This document shows positions 1 through 11,991 of a stretch of 64,000 bases of DNA, in pieces (position 1 is the first letter of the stretch; every line of letters starts with the position of its first letter). The DNA is from Uranotaenia lowii. Its lineage: Eukaryota; Arthropoda; Insecta; Diptera; Culicidae. The position numbers and the translations under genes are program-made. The DNA lies in NCBI RefSeq assembly GCF_029784155.1, contig NC_073691.1, positions 130,262,714 through 130,326,713 of the forward strand, in the 5' to 3' direction. Under the pieces are notes generated by a model. That model saw only the letters and a list, made by a program, of their open reading frames with translations. It ran no database searches and was not told the origin of the DNA.

Positions 1-2985
1 TGCCTACCCTTCGGAACGGAAAAATTCCTTAAGGGTGAGATTCGAGGTTCCGATTCGGTTCCCATTTTCATCATATCAATTTTATTCGCTGACGTGAGGC
101 CGTTCCGTTTGCGTAATTCTGACGGGGCTACAGGCAGCAAAAATTGCGAGACCAACTTCTTCCCCTGCCAGCTAGCAGTCGGTATCATTGGAGGACAATT
201 TCTAACAGGATTTCAATTCCTTGGAGAAAGCAACATTTTACGGCAAATAATCTTATCTCCGGTGTCATCCTTCATTTGTCGGTCTTACGCTCTACAGCAG
301 CCCCATCGGAGGGATTTTCCCTTCGAATAAATAAATGTGATAGCAGGACCAGAACCCCGCGAAGCGAAGATTGAAAATTGAAGCACGAGAAATGGAGAAC
401 AACAAATTCTACTTTTTGGATATTTGTTTTTGCCTGTTTTTTTTCGAGAGTTATAAGGGGAACTTTTCTCGAAAGAAGCATTTTTTGACAAGGGGCTTCC
501 TAATTTATGATTTTCAAGTTGTGTTTACCTCGGTGTACCGAAAGCAGCTCTCCATGATTGTGGCAACTGTCACAAAAATCCCAACTTAAGCTAAAATACT
601 CCTGTTGGAGATGTCGGTGGTGAAGTAAAGCACGAATTTTAATAGCAGTAGCTTCAAACTAAAATTGTTATTTAATTAGTCTTCGTTGAAACATGTTAGT
701 GAATTCAGTGACTAACATTTAAAACGATTGAACGGTAATGTTTTACGACTCTTCTCCAACTTCAATTGTTAACTAGACTTCAAATCCACACTTGTTTCAT
801 TACTAATTTCCTCAACTGCCTTAAGTAACTATCTGCATCTACGATATATTCTCTATTCAGAACTTGTAAAGTGAATATGTCGATACCTGATCGATGAACA
901 GATATAAAAATGATTTATCACTTTTGTCGAAGATATAGTCCCCTCACTATCATTATTCACTTAAAGGACCTAGCTTTCACTACAAAATGTTCGTTTATTC
1001 GGGTATTATTAGACCTAACATCGAGCTTAGCATGGATTGCAGTCATTAAGTATTCAATCTTCAAATCTGATTTAATTTTAAATTTTGCTAAAAAACAACA
1101 TAAAGCTTAGTTCATTTTAAAATGTGACATTTACGAATGCGTGTATTTGAAAAACCATTCGTTTGATCGAAATACATTCTATTAAGTAAATAAAGTTAAT
1201 CTTATAATAATTCATGGAAAAAAATATTGATCGTTCTTTGTAAGAAATATCTCTACTTTATTCTTGGTTTCTCCCATCGGCCGGTGTACACTTTTTTCTC
1301 CATGTTATTGATCAGTTTTTCCCACTTAAACCACAGAGAACCAGAGAACGGGCCCCGAAGAAATATGTGTCGAATCCATGTGTAAGAATTTGAATCGTCG
1401 GCCATTTTAAAACCGTTAAAATTGGCCTAAAAACAGCACCATCTAGTGGCTCTTAGCTAAGTGACTCAGCTGTTGTTGTCGATTTTTTTTTGTCAACAGT
1501 TGAGAACACTCAGAACATAAATAACCCAAAATTTACTTCCAGGTCGCACCAAAACAGAGTTCAGCTAGTTTTCTTTTTTTGGGGTGTAGAAAAAGTAACA
1601 TAATGAAATTTACAGCAGGAACTATATGCTCTTTAAGCGAAATCTTTTTCTTTTGGCAATGTTACCTCATTTGGTACTCGTTTTGTATTGAGCCACTGAT
1701 TTTGTTTGAGAAAAAAAGCAAACATTATTTAGTTCATTGAAGAGAAGGTTCATCTAAGATTAATTTATGATACAATTATAAGCATTTCAAATCTAATTAA
1801 TCGAAAGTATCATCTTCGTTCGAACATTGTGAAATTCTAGCATGTAAACATCGCGTCATTTCTGCCAGGATAGGACTTCAGTACCTACTTCCGAAAATAT
1901 TTGAAAATTGGACTAGCTTCTTAATATTTAATTTGGCCTCTTAGACAGAGCCAAGTAATTTCATGGAGGTCACCCGGACACCTAAGAATTCGAAGAATTT
2001 AAGGGAATAGCAAAAGGCATTTAAAAGCAACTCGATATCAAAATTTTATAAATTCTTCAAGTATTCCCCCCTTCTATTATACTTATTACAGATATCCGAT
2101 AATACCATGCGCCAATTTTTCACCAATCCTACCGAATTAACAATTTTGTGAAAGAAAAAAGAATACTGAACGAATTTTTAAATTTGTGTTCATCATCGAA
2201 ATTTATTCTAAATTATAAAAACAAATTCAATTTAGTCTTGATGTAGTGAATTTCATGTCGACAAAAACAAACACAGGCCAAAAACTGGAAAACCATACAA
2301 TTATTTTAATACCCGATTTAGAGACTGAAAATAAATTAGCCTTTGAGCGCATTTTTCACTCGTTGAAGGTACTATCGTCTGAGCGTGTAGAAAAAATGGA
2401 AAAAATAAAAGTACCGGTAACGACATCTGGTGGCTCTTAGCTAAGTTGCAAAAATGGCGTCGTTTATTTTGAAATCATGGTTGGTATTTTTACACACGGT
2501 TGGGGCTCCAGCCCGAACTCTGGTTCTCTGTGCTTAAACTTCGTCAAATTTGTACTTTGGGTGGCTGTTCTTCCAGTTTTCGCTACTTTATCGCCCATAG
2601 AGTTGTTTTTGACATTTCTCACGCACACTTGCTGAGCGTGTACAGATGAGACGGGACAATTAACCTCAAAAACTCTCGGTACAAAAAACGAGCAGCCGGT
2701 CGACACACATGGTCGTTTTTTGAGGTTAATTGTCCCAAAACTGAACAGTATTGGTGAATCAACCAGCATAATTTCACGAACACTACCAGCGGCAAATAGG
2801 ACTATACTTCTGTTTTGACTGAAACTTAGGGCAATTTGGTGGATTCAGCTGTTTCGAAAATGACAAAACTTGATTATTTTTGTTCCGCTTAATGGGTTTT
2901 TACCGGAATGTCTGCAGGCAAAATTTAACAAAAACGAAGCAAAATCATTATGAGATTAAACTTCAAGTACAATCGGTTAGTTAGA
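1..2985. other. AT-rich intergenic DNA, no gene seen
   Basis: No reading frame here looks coding; the open frames are all below 105 codons and resemble nothing I know. A 22-base motif, ATCTAGTGGCTCTTAGCTAA plus two bases, is at 1441-1462 and recurs with one mismatch at 2425-2446. A 15-base word at 1332-1346 recurs in inverted orientation at 2518-2532. These suggest an old dispersed repeat spanning about 1320-2540. A long perfect hairpin at 2653-2736 is listed separately. Confidence 0.5.
2653..2736. repeat. 20-bp perfect inverted repeat (hairpin)
   Basis: The arm at 2653-2672 (GGGACAATTAACCTCAAAAA) is exactly reverse-complementary to 2717-2736. The two arms are separated by a 44-base loop. 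No terminal repeats or target duplication were seen around it, so it may be the core of a decayed MITE or a stand-alone hairpin. Confidence 0.7.
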
Positions 2986-2990
2986 TTATA

Positions 2991-4313
2991 AGAGCAAGTT
3001 CACTGGTTGAGATGGAGATAGAAATTTCGAAGGTTTACAACACATCACAACACATTTGCCGTACACCGGTGTTGGGAAAATCTGATATTCGAACAGTTTC
3101 GCGCTGCAAAATTTGTATCGTATAACACTTTTTGGCCGAGGGTGATAGAAAAACACGATGTTTTGCAACACCGAACCGAGTGATAGAGTCGGCGTTGCAA
3201 TACAGTATTCGTGCATGAAACGCTTCGGTGCTGCCATCTTTCTTATGCTCAAAACCTTAGTTGAGGGGAAAATAAAGGAAATTGACCAATTTCAGGATTT
3301 TAACATAAAGTGATATTTTCTTTTGTAAACAATTCCCTTATCACTTAAATTGATTCGAATTACAAAGAAGTTAATTAACTCTTAAAAAACCTACAGCCAA
3401 TTTTTGTCATGCTCTTGCCAATTGAGTGGGCTACCTCACATTTCGAAGCGCAGAGATGCCAAATAGCTGGGTAAATAAATTTTGTTTGTTTGAGCGGTTT
3501 TCGGGAGTAGGAGCTTCGTTTTTTATTTGAAAAAGTTATTCCGTGGGAATGTCCGGTATCAAAGTTTGAACGCCGCCTTTAATGGTCCATCATCTTTAGA
3601 AAACGGAACCCTCGCTGTTAATTCGTGGAGTGTCAATCATATCAAACGCAAGTTATTTTATTATTAAACCCCATATTCCAAATTTTAGGTTGTGCTGCCG
3701 GAATGCACCAAATTCGGCTTCCGGTGGGTTGGATCACTGATCCCTTTGTTGAAAAAAATTGTGCCGTAACCAAACAAAATAAACAAAGTGGTTGTTTCAT
3801 AGATGAGACACGCTCAGTTTAGTGAAACTTGTAAACTTATCCAATGCAAAACTCTCTCAACAACTTAGAAAAAGTTTTAAGAATGGTCATTCTAATGAAA
3901 CAAAATTTGATCTCTGCTCACTGGTCAATGATTTAATCAGATCAATTTGATATTTGAGCGCTTTTTTTGTATTTTATTTTTATGAACTGATTATTTTTTT
4001 AAATATTGGAATGCATTATAACTTATACAGTATTTGTAAATACACATAAATAATAAATTTTTCATATTAGCACTACAATTTCAATTTGATTTCAATTTTT
4101 AAACGATCAATTCGAAATAGCAAAAATAGTAAAAATACTGAGCAGCAAATGCACTTGGCATAGCTGGTTGCCCCCAATTTTATACCTTCGTTTTCTATCA
4201 CACCGGTGGACGGCCAACTTTTTTGGTCTATTTTTCACGATACAAAAATTTCCATCTGTGCTACAGCTGTCAAAATTCCTACCACTTTTTCCCAACACCA
4301 TTGGACTTGCTCT
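2991..4313. mobile_element. Putative TIR element, no transposase
   Basis: The 16-base end AGAGCAAGTTCACTGG at 2991-3006 is matched at 14 of 16 positions by the inverted end at 4298-4313. Both ends run into GTTGGGAAAA-like sequence (about 3070 and 4288 on opposite strands). No transposase frame is visible inside, and the target duplication is not clear. The best reading is a non-autonomous DNA transposon about 1.3 kb long, but the ends are short and imperfect. Confidence 0.4.
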
Positions 4314-4966
4314 AATGGTTTGAGCCTCAAACGATTATAAATCTCTTGGCAGATCATTATATTTTTTACAAAATAATCAGAAAATACATTCTTTAATCTT
4401 CAAGGGACTTTGCCACGATCAGAAATGTTTTGGGATTCAACCGCTGGAATTTGTTGAAAATAGGATTTTTCATTTTTTTGTCGTCCATCTGAAATCACCT
4501 GTCTCATTGCCTCGGCAATCGGCTATACAGATTACGATCTCTGGAACTTGATCCTTGCAGGTAGATTGTTGAAAATTCTTAACCCGTTGTATAAAAAAGA
4601 ACGTTGAGTTATGTCTTTTTTTGTACTAGGCTATCTGAAATCTTGTGTTCCTCCTGTATTGTATGTATGTATTTCGTGTCCGTACTACAAGCCATCGGCC
4701 AAGTAAGCTAGTAACATTCCGTATAAAAATCAAGCTGTTATACGCAATTCTCTATTTCACAGACAGCCATTGAAGCATATCGAGCATTAAGGCACTAGCG
4801 GTGTATCGATTGCATCGTACCACTACCCGCATTATCTTATTTTGTATTCTCTGCAATCGATTTGTTTGTGTATCTGATGCATGAAGCAATATTGTAGCGC
4901 AATAATCGAAGTGTGGCATTATAACAGACTGCACGTAGATTATTTTTGACCAGAAAGTCATATATC

Positions 4967-5555
4967 CAGTGATGGTAAATTTCGCCCATCACGCTTGACC
5001 CGACTAGTTTTGTTTCATCAAACGACTGGCACTATTCTCAATTGACGGAGCCTCACTACTCGCATGATGGATAAAGCACGACAACAATCAACATTTCTCC
5101 ATCATCGACTGGCGAAGCTCCTACACATGGTCAAAATTTCTCTGAGAGTGACTGGCAATGTATGTATTAATCTGACTGGGTTGGCCGAGAGTATGATACT
5201 CTATATCACCACTTTTTGTGAGTGACTGGCAAATCTCTTCACACTTCGATCGGCTGCTGACGGCAGGTACAACTAATTGAACGACTTGCTGGCAGAGAGC
5301 AACAATAGCAATAAAAAACTGAAAACGAGCTTGCTGGCAGGAGCAACAATAATAATAAATGCGTTACTTTTTCGTCATCGGTCGTTTGAATGCGATTGCT
5401 TGACTAGGTTATTATTTTAGCTTCAAATGACTGGGGAATGAATGACTGGCAAACGAAGTGACTGGTCGTTAAGGAACAGTCAATTGAGTTTGACGGACCA
5501 AGAGGCTTCACAGTCACAGCTTCACGCCTCATGACGATGACTTTTGCCAAGCCTG
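4967..5555. mobile_element. Non-autonomous hAT-like element, 589 bp, 8-bp target duplication
   Basis: The octamer CATATATC occurs at 4959-4966 and again at 5556-5563, immediately outside this block. Removing one copy and the block restores the reverse transcriptase reading (SRY-MTF-WSK) of the surrounding dead LINE, so the insertion is well supported. The ends are CAGTGATGGTAAA and, inverted, CAGGCTTGGCAAAA, which fit the CAG-starting imperfect termini of hAT elements. The inside is rich in ACTGGC words, as expected of hAT subterminal repeats, and has no transposase frame. It contains a 56-bp segment that recurs at 9665-9720. Confidence 0.7.
5164..5219. repeat. 56-bp dispersed repeat, copy 1
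   Basis: This segment, which begins GTATTAATCTGACTGGGTTG, is 54 of 56 identical to 9665-9720. Its core GAGTATGATACTC (5189-5201) is a palindrome around one base. It lies inside the hAT-like element, so the second copy is probably a scrap of a related element. Confidence 0.75.
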
Positions 5556-6599
5556 CATATATCTGCTTATCCGACAGAGTACTCCATATTTCATGGCAAT
5601 CTTCTTTATAGTGTAGTCGATGTGGACTATGAGATTTACGTTTCATCTATTTGTACTCCTAGGTATTTAACCTGATGTACTCTTTCGATTGCACAACCAT
5701 CAATCAACAAGTTTGGACACTCTCTGATTTTGCGGTTAATAATCATCCAGTTGGTTTTATCGAGATTCAGACACAACACTCTGTTACATTTTTCAAATCA
5801 GCATTTGCTTCCTGTATAACGAGCTGTAAGTTCTCACCATTCCAATAGGACACTGAATCATCCGCAAAAAGTTTGAGGCGAGCGTAGGCAATTTTTCTTG
5901 ACGTTGATGTACAGTATGAATAACAAGGGACCCAATACACTGCCTTGGAGAACACCTAGTTTATTTTCCCAGTATCACGAGTAAGATGATCCATATTTTG
6001 TTCTTTGCATTCTATTATCTAAGTAGTTATTAAACCACTCGAGAACTGTTTCATTGATACCAACTCTTTCCAACACCTTTATTAACTGTAGGCGATCGAT
6101 TGTTTCAAAAGCTCTCTTGAAATTTAGAAACACAGCAATTGTGAAGTATCAAATTTTCTGCAGATTTTGTTGAATGCTGTTATCTGAATCCAGACTGTTC
6201 GGCAATCAATTTTTCTTTGAAGTCAATAAAACTTAGCAACAGCCTTTTTTCAATGCTAACTCTAGCACCTTTTCTTGTATTTGCAACATTTTTATCGGAC
6301 GATACAATTTTGCTTCTCGCGTATTTTTCTCTTTTTGAATAGGAATAACAGTCGAACACTTCCAATTTGGTATCACTCCCAATCACAGACTCTGCAATTC
6401 CAGATTCGTCGATTATTTCATTGACTTTGGAAGCATTTGAACTAATCAATCGTTTAATTGTTTTTCACAGCAGTTTTCCATTAGTTTGGTTTATGTCCAA
6501 TTCATCTTGCATAGATTTGTTTTTTAGCTTCTTTTATTCAGCCATATTAGGATCCCACTTCAGGATCCAATATTTCCACGAAGCAATTTAAGACAAAAA

Positions 6600-7000
6600 A
6601 CGTCGAAATTCTATACCTCAGAAACTACTGGACCGAATTTTATAAATTTAGTAAAATTAAGTTACCTATGGTGTTGTGCTTTGAATATAATTTGACTACT
6701 AAATTATTAACATTCGAGTTATGTTTCTAAGTGTAGCACACTCGCGGCAAAGTCCGCAAAGTGTTCAGAAAATTGAATCACACTCTAATTTGAACTAATG
6801 AACGAACTTGAAATCGTGAAAGAAAATTAGTTCAACCCGGTTCGTTTGCGGGTATTTCTGCGGAGCAGATAAATTTCCTTCACCATAAAAAGCCAGTCCA
6901 AAGTATAGGTAATTTATCACTCGTTGATGATGATGTTTTCAAAAGAAAAAAAACAGCATCACTCTACGGTCTAAGCGTATTTACCGCAAATAGGCTCACA
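6600..7000. other. No feature seen
   Basis: AT-rich sequence between the decayed LINE and the GC-richer block; no frame, repeat or motif I can support. Confidence 0.4.
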
Positions 7001-9060
7001 AACCGTGGTAGAATGAAAGTTGGATGGAACGAGACTCGAGAGTTCTATTCATTGATGATGATGATCATCGTCATCAGCTTTCCGCACAGTACTATCAATC
7101 AGCAACAACCGTAGAATGAAACTTCTCTTAAGGTACCCACAACAACTATCCATCAAACCGCAGCGCAGCACTTCAGTACCTAACTAGTAGAATTGGTAGC
7201 AAATGCGTTTCTGTTGCCGTTGTTGTTGTTGTCGTAACTTCTTCGCCGAACCGATTCACCTTTTGCGAGAAATGTAAACTTCATTCAGCTATCCAAACCC
7301 CTACTTCAGCCCAATTTGCTTTGCTTTTATTCGTCATCGTCATCGCACTTCTACAACGAACACGGCCAAAACACGGATACGGGAAGCATAGAGCTCAACA
7401 TATGTAGGGCCGAAGAAGAATGAGAAATAAAGGCAGAAAAGCCTTCGCGGAAAGCTTTCACACACACTACTTTGGTTGGGAAAGGTAGGCGATTTTTATT
7501 ATTATGACTGACCGACGAGATTCGTCAGATTTGTTTGACAAGTTCAAATTTCTTGTAAGAATTTGATACAAATCAGGAATTTCAATTAGCACTTTGAGGG
7601 ATCTGGCCATATCGTGGGGGATTCTGTAAGCTCTTTAAGAAAGTTCACATTGTACGCACCAACACTAGCAAAGCTCAGCTGAAATCTCCATATTCAGGCT
7701 GTTTCGTAGAACATAAAATACACAAAACACTGCACTAGAGCTGGATTGTGAAGTAATGTACACGGATACGCGGGTGGGTGGACATAGAACCGTACGGACG
7801 TAACAGAACACAAACTAAAATGCTGGGGGTAAGGGGAACGAGGAAAAAATACCAATCTACCTTTTCGGTTACACTCGGACCCCTGCAGAAGGATGTGCCC
7901 TCTGGGGGATTGGCCTCCCGTTGCCACATAAACTAGACCACCCAGGGATCCACGAAGGGGGCGCTTACGTCACGCACACGATACACCAATAACTTTAAAG
8001 TTACACTAATTGCCAAATACGCTGCACAAAACAGAGGCTCGGACACGCGAGAACAATAAACAACCAGAACAACGGAACCAGTTCACTGCCCCCAACAGGA
8101 AGTCGTGTAGCAGCTTTGTCTTATTGAGAAGTCCAACACGGAACACGCTCGACTAACAACCATTCACCGGAACATATAGCCAAAAATCTTCTCGAACCGA
8201 ATTCTCCGGATGTTTCGGAACGTCTTTCGGAACCGAAATCTCACGAAGAAGACGACGGGGTAGAGTCTATCGCGGCGAAACGCAACAACATCCACGGTAG
8301 CGGGAGGTGGGGTTCCAATGTCCAACGTTTGAACCACCAACCTTCTAGGAGAGTAAACCGGCGATACGACGAACGAACGCGATGACGACGTCCTAACGAA
8401 GCTAAAGTTCTACTACAACTGACTGGCTGACTGACTGACTGACTGGCTGGCCAACAAACTAACTAACTCTGCTGACTACACAACGAATGGCGATGAGAGA
8501 CGAAGCCCAGCGAACTCGCGAGTTTCAACACACAACGCAAACCACCCACCCACCTCCCTCTGCTGAAGTTATTGGCCAGATCCGCCAGAAAGCTTTTGCT
8601 CCATCGTCGATCCGATGAAGTTTACTGCTGCTGCTCGACGGACGAAAGCGTTCCAGCTCGCCAGCGTCTGATGACTAAGGAAGGTACCCAGTTAGTTAGT
8701 TGTTGTTCTTTGCGGCCCATTCCGTCACCATCATCAGTAGTCAGTCAATAAACCGCCCGTGTGCGCGGGGGTCATAAGAAGTAGGACGGGGTGGAAAAAC
8801 CTGTTTTGGTTCTTCGTGGGCCAACCCGAGAGAGCATATGCAACAACAACGATTAACCACCCACACTGGACAGCCCTTCTCTCATCTTGCACATGACGAG
8901 GGTTGGAGTTACGGGGTTCTCTCTGTTTTGCGAGAGCAGGTATGAACCTTAGCTTGCACCGCACCACTACTGCAGCATCGAAAGCTCACCGCCGCACCAC
9001 CCAAAGAGAGGATGTAAGGGTGGAAATTGTCACCAATACTGGAGTATTCGAGGGGGGTTG
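7000..9060. other. GC-richer non-coding block, possible promoter or 5' UTR region
   Basis: Base composition rises clearly relative to both flanks, with many CG dinucleotides and GAC/CAA-rich tracts, especially 7900-9010. Frames on both strands stay short and show no recognisable protein. Such islands in fly and mosquito genomes often mark the promoter and non-coding first exon of a developmental gene, but no splice-linked coding exon was identified, so this is only an inference from composition. A tetranucleotide microsatellite lies at 8420-8452. Confidence 0.25.
8420..8452. repeat. GACT-type microsatellite
   Basis: Consecutive GACT/GGCT units form a short tetranucleotide repeat inside the GC-richer block, followed by AACT units at 8455-8467. 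Confidence 0.8.
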
Positions 9061-9307
9061 CCGTGTTGCCAGGAAAATTTAAACGTTACAGCTCCAACTG
9101 TTTTAAATTGCTTAAGTGAATTACAAGCATTTCAAATAGAAGAAGTCTATTTTTCATTCAAAACGACAAAAATATTGTGCAAACCATGTATTAATTCTCA
9201 TATATGCCTTCATTGAGCATAGATCACTTGTCTTAAATCAATTTATTTTAATAGAAACATGAGAAATTTCCAGTGTCTGGCGCTAAGCCGCTAATCCGCT
9301 TATCTCT

Positions 9308-9330
9308 AATTATTATTATTATTATTATTA
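9308..9330. repeat. ATT microsatellite
   Basis: About seven ATT units in a row. Confidence 0.85.
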
Positions 9331-9664
9331 ATATTTATTTAAAGACCCTTTAACAATTGTCATTCGGGTCAAATCTTATCTCTTATGATTCCGCTAAACT
9401 TTTCGTGAGCTAGCGGAAGAAAAAGATTCGTTAATTTAGCAATCCGCTAACTGAAGAACAGTCAATCTTTTGAGTGTTGTTTTTTTTCTTACACGAATAG
9501 ATAAGTTGAAAGTTTTAATTTCACCTCGATTTTTCTTTTTTTATAGATTAATTTCAGTAAAAAACGATCCCAATTATTATTGGAATCATAGAAAAAAGTT
9601 AAGAACTCTTTCCGAGTTGTCTTTACCCCTGGATTCAAGTACCAGCTTTAAGACTGCATTGTAC

Positions 9665-9720
9665 GTATTAATTTGACTGGGTTGGCCGAGAGTATGATAC
9701 TCTATATTACCACTTTTTGT
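9665..9720. repeat. 56-bp dispersed repeat, copy 2
   Basis: It differs from 5164-5219 at two positions and keeps the palindromic core GAGTATGATACTC. The similarity stops soon after on both sides, so it is a fragment. Confidence 0.75.
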
Positions 9721-11991
9721 TTGTGATGACTGCATTGATTTCGGGAAAGATGAAAAATTTCTAAACAAATTGTAACATCTGCTAAAAACAAAACATTTGG
9801 CATTGATTGATGGAAAGAAGGAAAATTTCATTAAGGAATCTTGGATCTGACGAAGCTGACTTAGGAAGAAATATTATTTAAGTAAACCGAAAACTGCCCC
9901 TATTCATTCCTTCTTACAGAACTATTTTTTTTTCAACAATATGATGAAATGTATTTAAAAATTGTGTGTGTGTTTTTTTTTTATTTTTGGATAGCGATAA
10001 GCGCGTTCTTAGAGATCAAAAACTCTCACGCTACATTAAGTTGTTTCAAATAGCGAACATTCATTCAGTCCACAGAAATAGAATACAAACTTGCACCACA
10101 ATCAAAAAGAATTATTCAAGAATCAAGAAGGACTCAAAAATCAATTTCAGATCATCTAAAAGACTAAACACGATTTAAAAAAATTTCAAAAAATTGCCAA
10201 AAAAGAGAATTTTTTTAACGAAACTTTTAACTATTTCCAAAATATAAATCGAAGGCAAAATTGTGCGGAGTGCGGAATTTGGAGATTAAAATTACACCGT
10301 TAAGCCATCTATTACAATATTTAGTTTGCAAATTGACAAAAAGATCCAAAAACAGCAACCTTTGAAAACTATTAAAAAAACCTGTGTTTCGTATTATGAC
10401 AATCTAAAAATGCTGAAATGTGCCAAATTAAGTTAACTTTTCAATCCTCTTTTCAAAATTTATCTGCTTCGACTTAAACAATTTTTACGATTCATTGATT
10501 GAAAAGTACGGTTTTCACACCACTTTTTTACATTTTTTTATGTTCATGATCTTAAGAAATTAAAATAAAATTCCTTACGTGTAACGTATAGCTTCTAACT
10601 TCAGCTATTTTGGACACTAGGTGAAATTTTGTTTGAGCATTCCAGAGCTGGTCTACAGTTTTTTCTTATACTTTGAATAACGGAAAACTGAAGTATTGTA
10701 GGATAGTTAATAATGTCTGAAAACACATTTGGGCTACGTTACGAGGCTTTCAATACTATAAATTTTGTAAAAATTGGTTGAGAAACAACAAAGATATATA
10801 GATTTTAGGCGAGGGGTGTCAATTTGACGCTCAAGTTCTGATTAGGTAGTTTTTTTCCTGGGCTTCCAGGGTGCGTCCATACAAAAATAATGATGCAAAG
10901 ATTTCAAGAAATCATTGAGAGTCTCCGAGGATTTTTTTTATTTGGACGCGCCAGAATAAAGTTACAAGCCACAAAACTTCCAACAGTGTCATTGCCAATT
11001 ATCTGTCACTTAGTATTATAATGCCTACATCCAGTGTACAGTTTTTTTTCTTTCAAGTTAGCTTGAACGCTAGTTTTAAAAGATCATTAAGTGCTTCATT
11101 AAAACAGGTATCAGAGCCCTAACAAAAACAGGAAAGTATGTGTTATATTGAAGCTTTAGCAATACTTTTGCAACGTTTCTACAACACTCTTAAGATGGTG
11201 TTCTATTAAAGTTTTAGCAAATCTTTCAGGTATCTTTCGAAGCTATGATAAATTAAGATTTTCCTATGTTAGAATAAAACATTTTCAAAAATAGGATGCT
11301 ATGAAAAAATCTTCATAAACAGTCGGATTTGGCCGAAGACATCTCATTGAGGTATTATTTGACCTTAATCACCCAGAAATAAGCATATTCCATATATTAC
11401 ATAAAAGATGGTATTTTAAGTCATTGGAACTTTATAAAACGACTTGAAAAGTTTTTCAATACATAATATTATTTGAAACGGACCATCTACAGATGAGGCG
11501 ATTGTAGAGAACACTAGTAAAAGACATAAAAAATGCAGAGGAAAAATATGTAGGTTGGAAAGGTATTTAGAAAAATCAATGAATAGAAGATGAAAGAAAG
11601 AAATCGAGGAGTGAGCGAAGTTTGAATTGAGATGCAGAAAAAAAATTAATTTCAGGTACAGTTCGAACGTAACTCACATGTACCGTAAGAAATGAGTACA
11701 GTTTATGTGGGAAAAAGATGGCAAAAAATAATAACGGTGTTTACTGAAACTGATAACTGATGAAAAAAGGAGTGAAAATGAAATAGAAGAGAGATAGCAT
11801 GAGGAAAATGTTCTTTGGCTTTGGAAATAAAAGATCAGATTTTTATTATTTCATAGTTTATTAGTTCTTGTAACTTAAGATAACATATCTTTTTGTATTG
11901 TTACAATGTGGTGTAATATGCGAATAAATTAACGTTTCTATAGTGTGTGATAGAAAATCTAAACTTACTAACTCTAATTGCTGATTTTACC

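Larger units (their letters stand above)
4480..6600 (-). pseudogene. Decayed non-LTR retrotransposon (reverse transcriptase remnants)
   Basis: Minus-strand fragments in shifting frames carry typical CR1/Jockey-group reverse transcriptase landmarks. A segment ending EQSGFR is near 6180-6449. The catalytic FADD box (KLFADDSV) is near 5850-5885. KYLGVQIDE is near 5650. The C-terminal 'IMPHFDYCATILLHAS' region is at 4752-4961, followed by a further C-terminal remnant (FNNLPAR-like) down to about 4500. Stops and frameshifts are frequent, so this is an old copy. It is interrupted between RYM and TFWSK by the hAT-like element at 4967-5555. The exact clade cannot be fixed from these pieces. Confidence 0.75.
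9060..11940. other. AT-rich intergenic DNA, no gene seen
   Basis: No coding-like frame; the open frames are short and low in complexity. It contains an ATT microsatellite at 9308-9330 and the second copy of the 56-bp dispersed repeat at 9665-9720. The right edge grades into the 3' end of the LINE that follows, and that boundary could not be placed exactly. Confidence 0.5.

Noticed and set aside
2464..2769. 101-codon minus-strand frame
   Set aside because: It spans the perfect hairpin and repeated motifs, with no sign of coding constraint.
5220..5470. CRISPR-like or satellite array from repeated ACTGGC words
   Set aside because: Spacing is irregular and the words lie inside a hAT-like element, where subterminal motif repeats are expected.
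8734..8967. Coding exon in the GC-richer block
   Set aside because: Frames on both strands are short, and the arginine/histidine-rich content reflects base composition.
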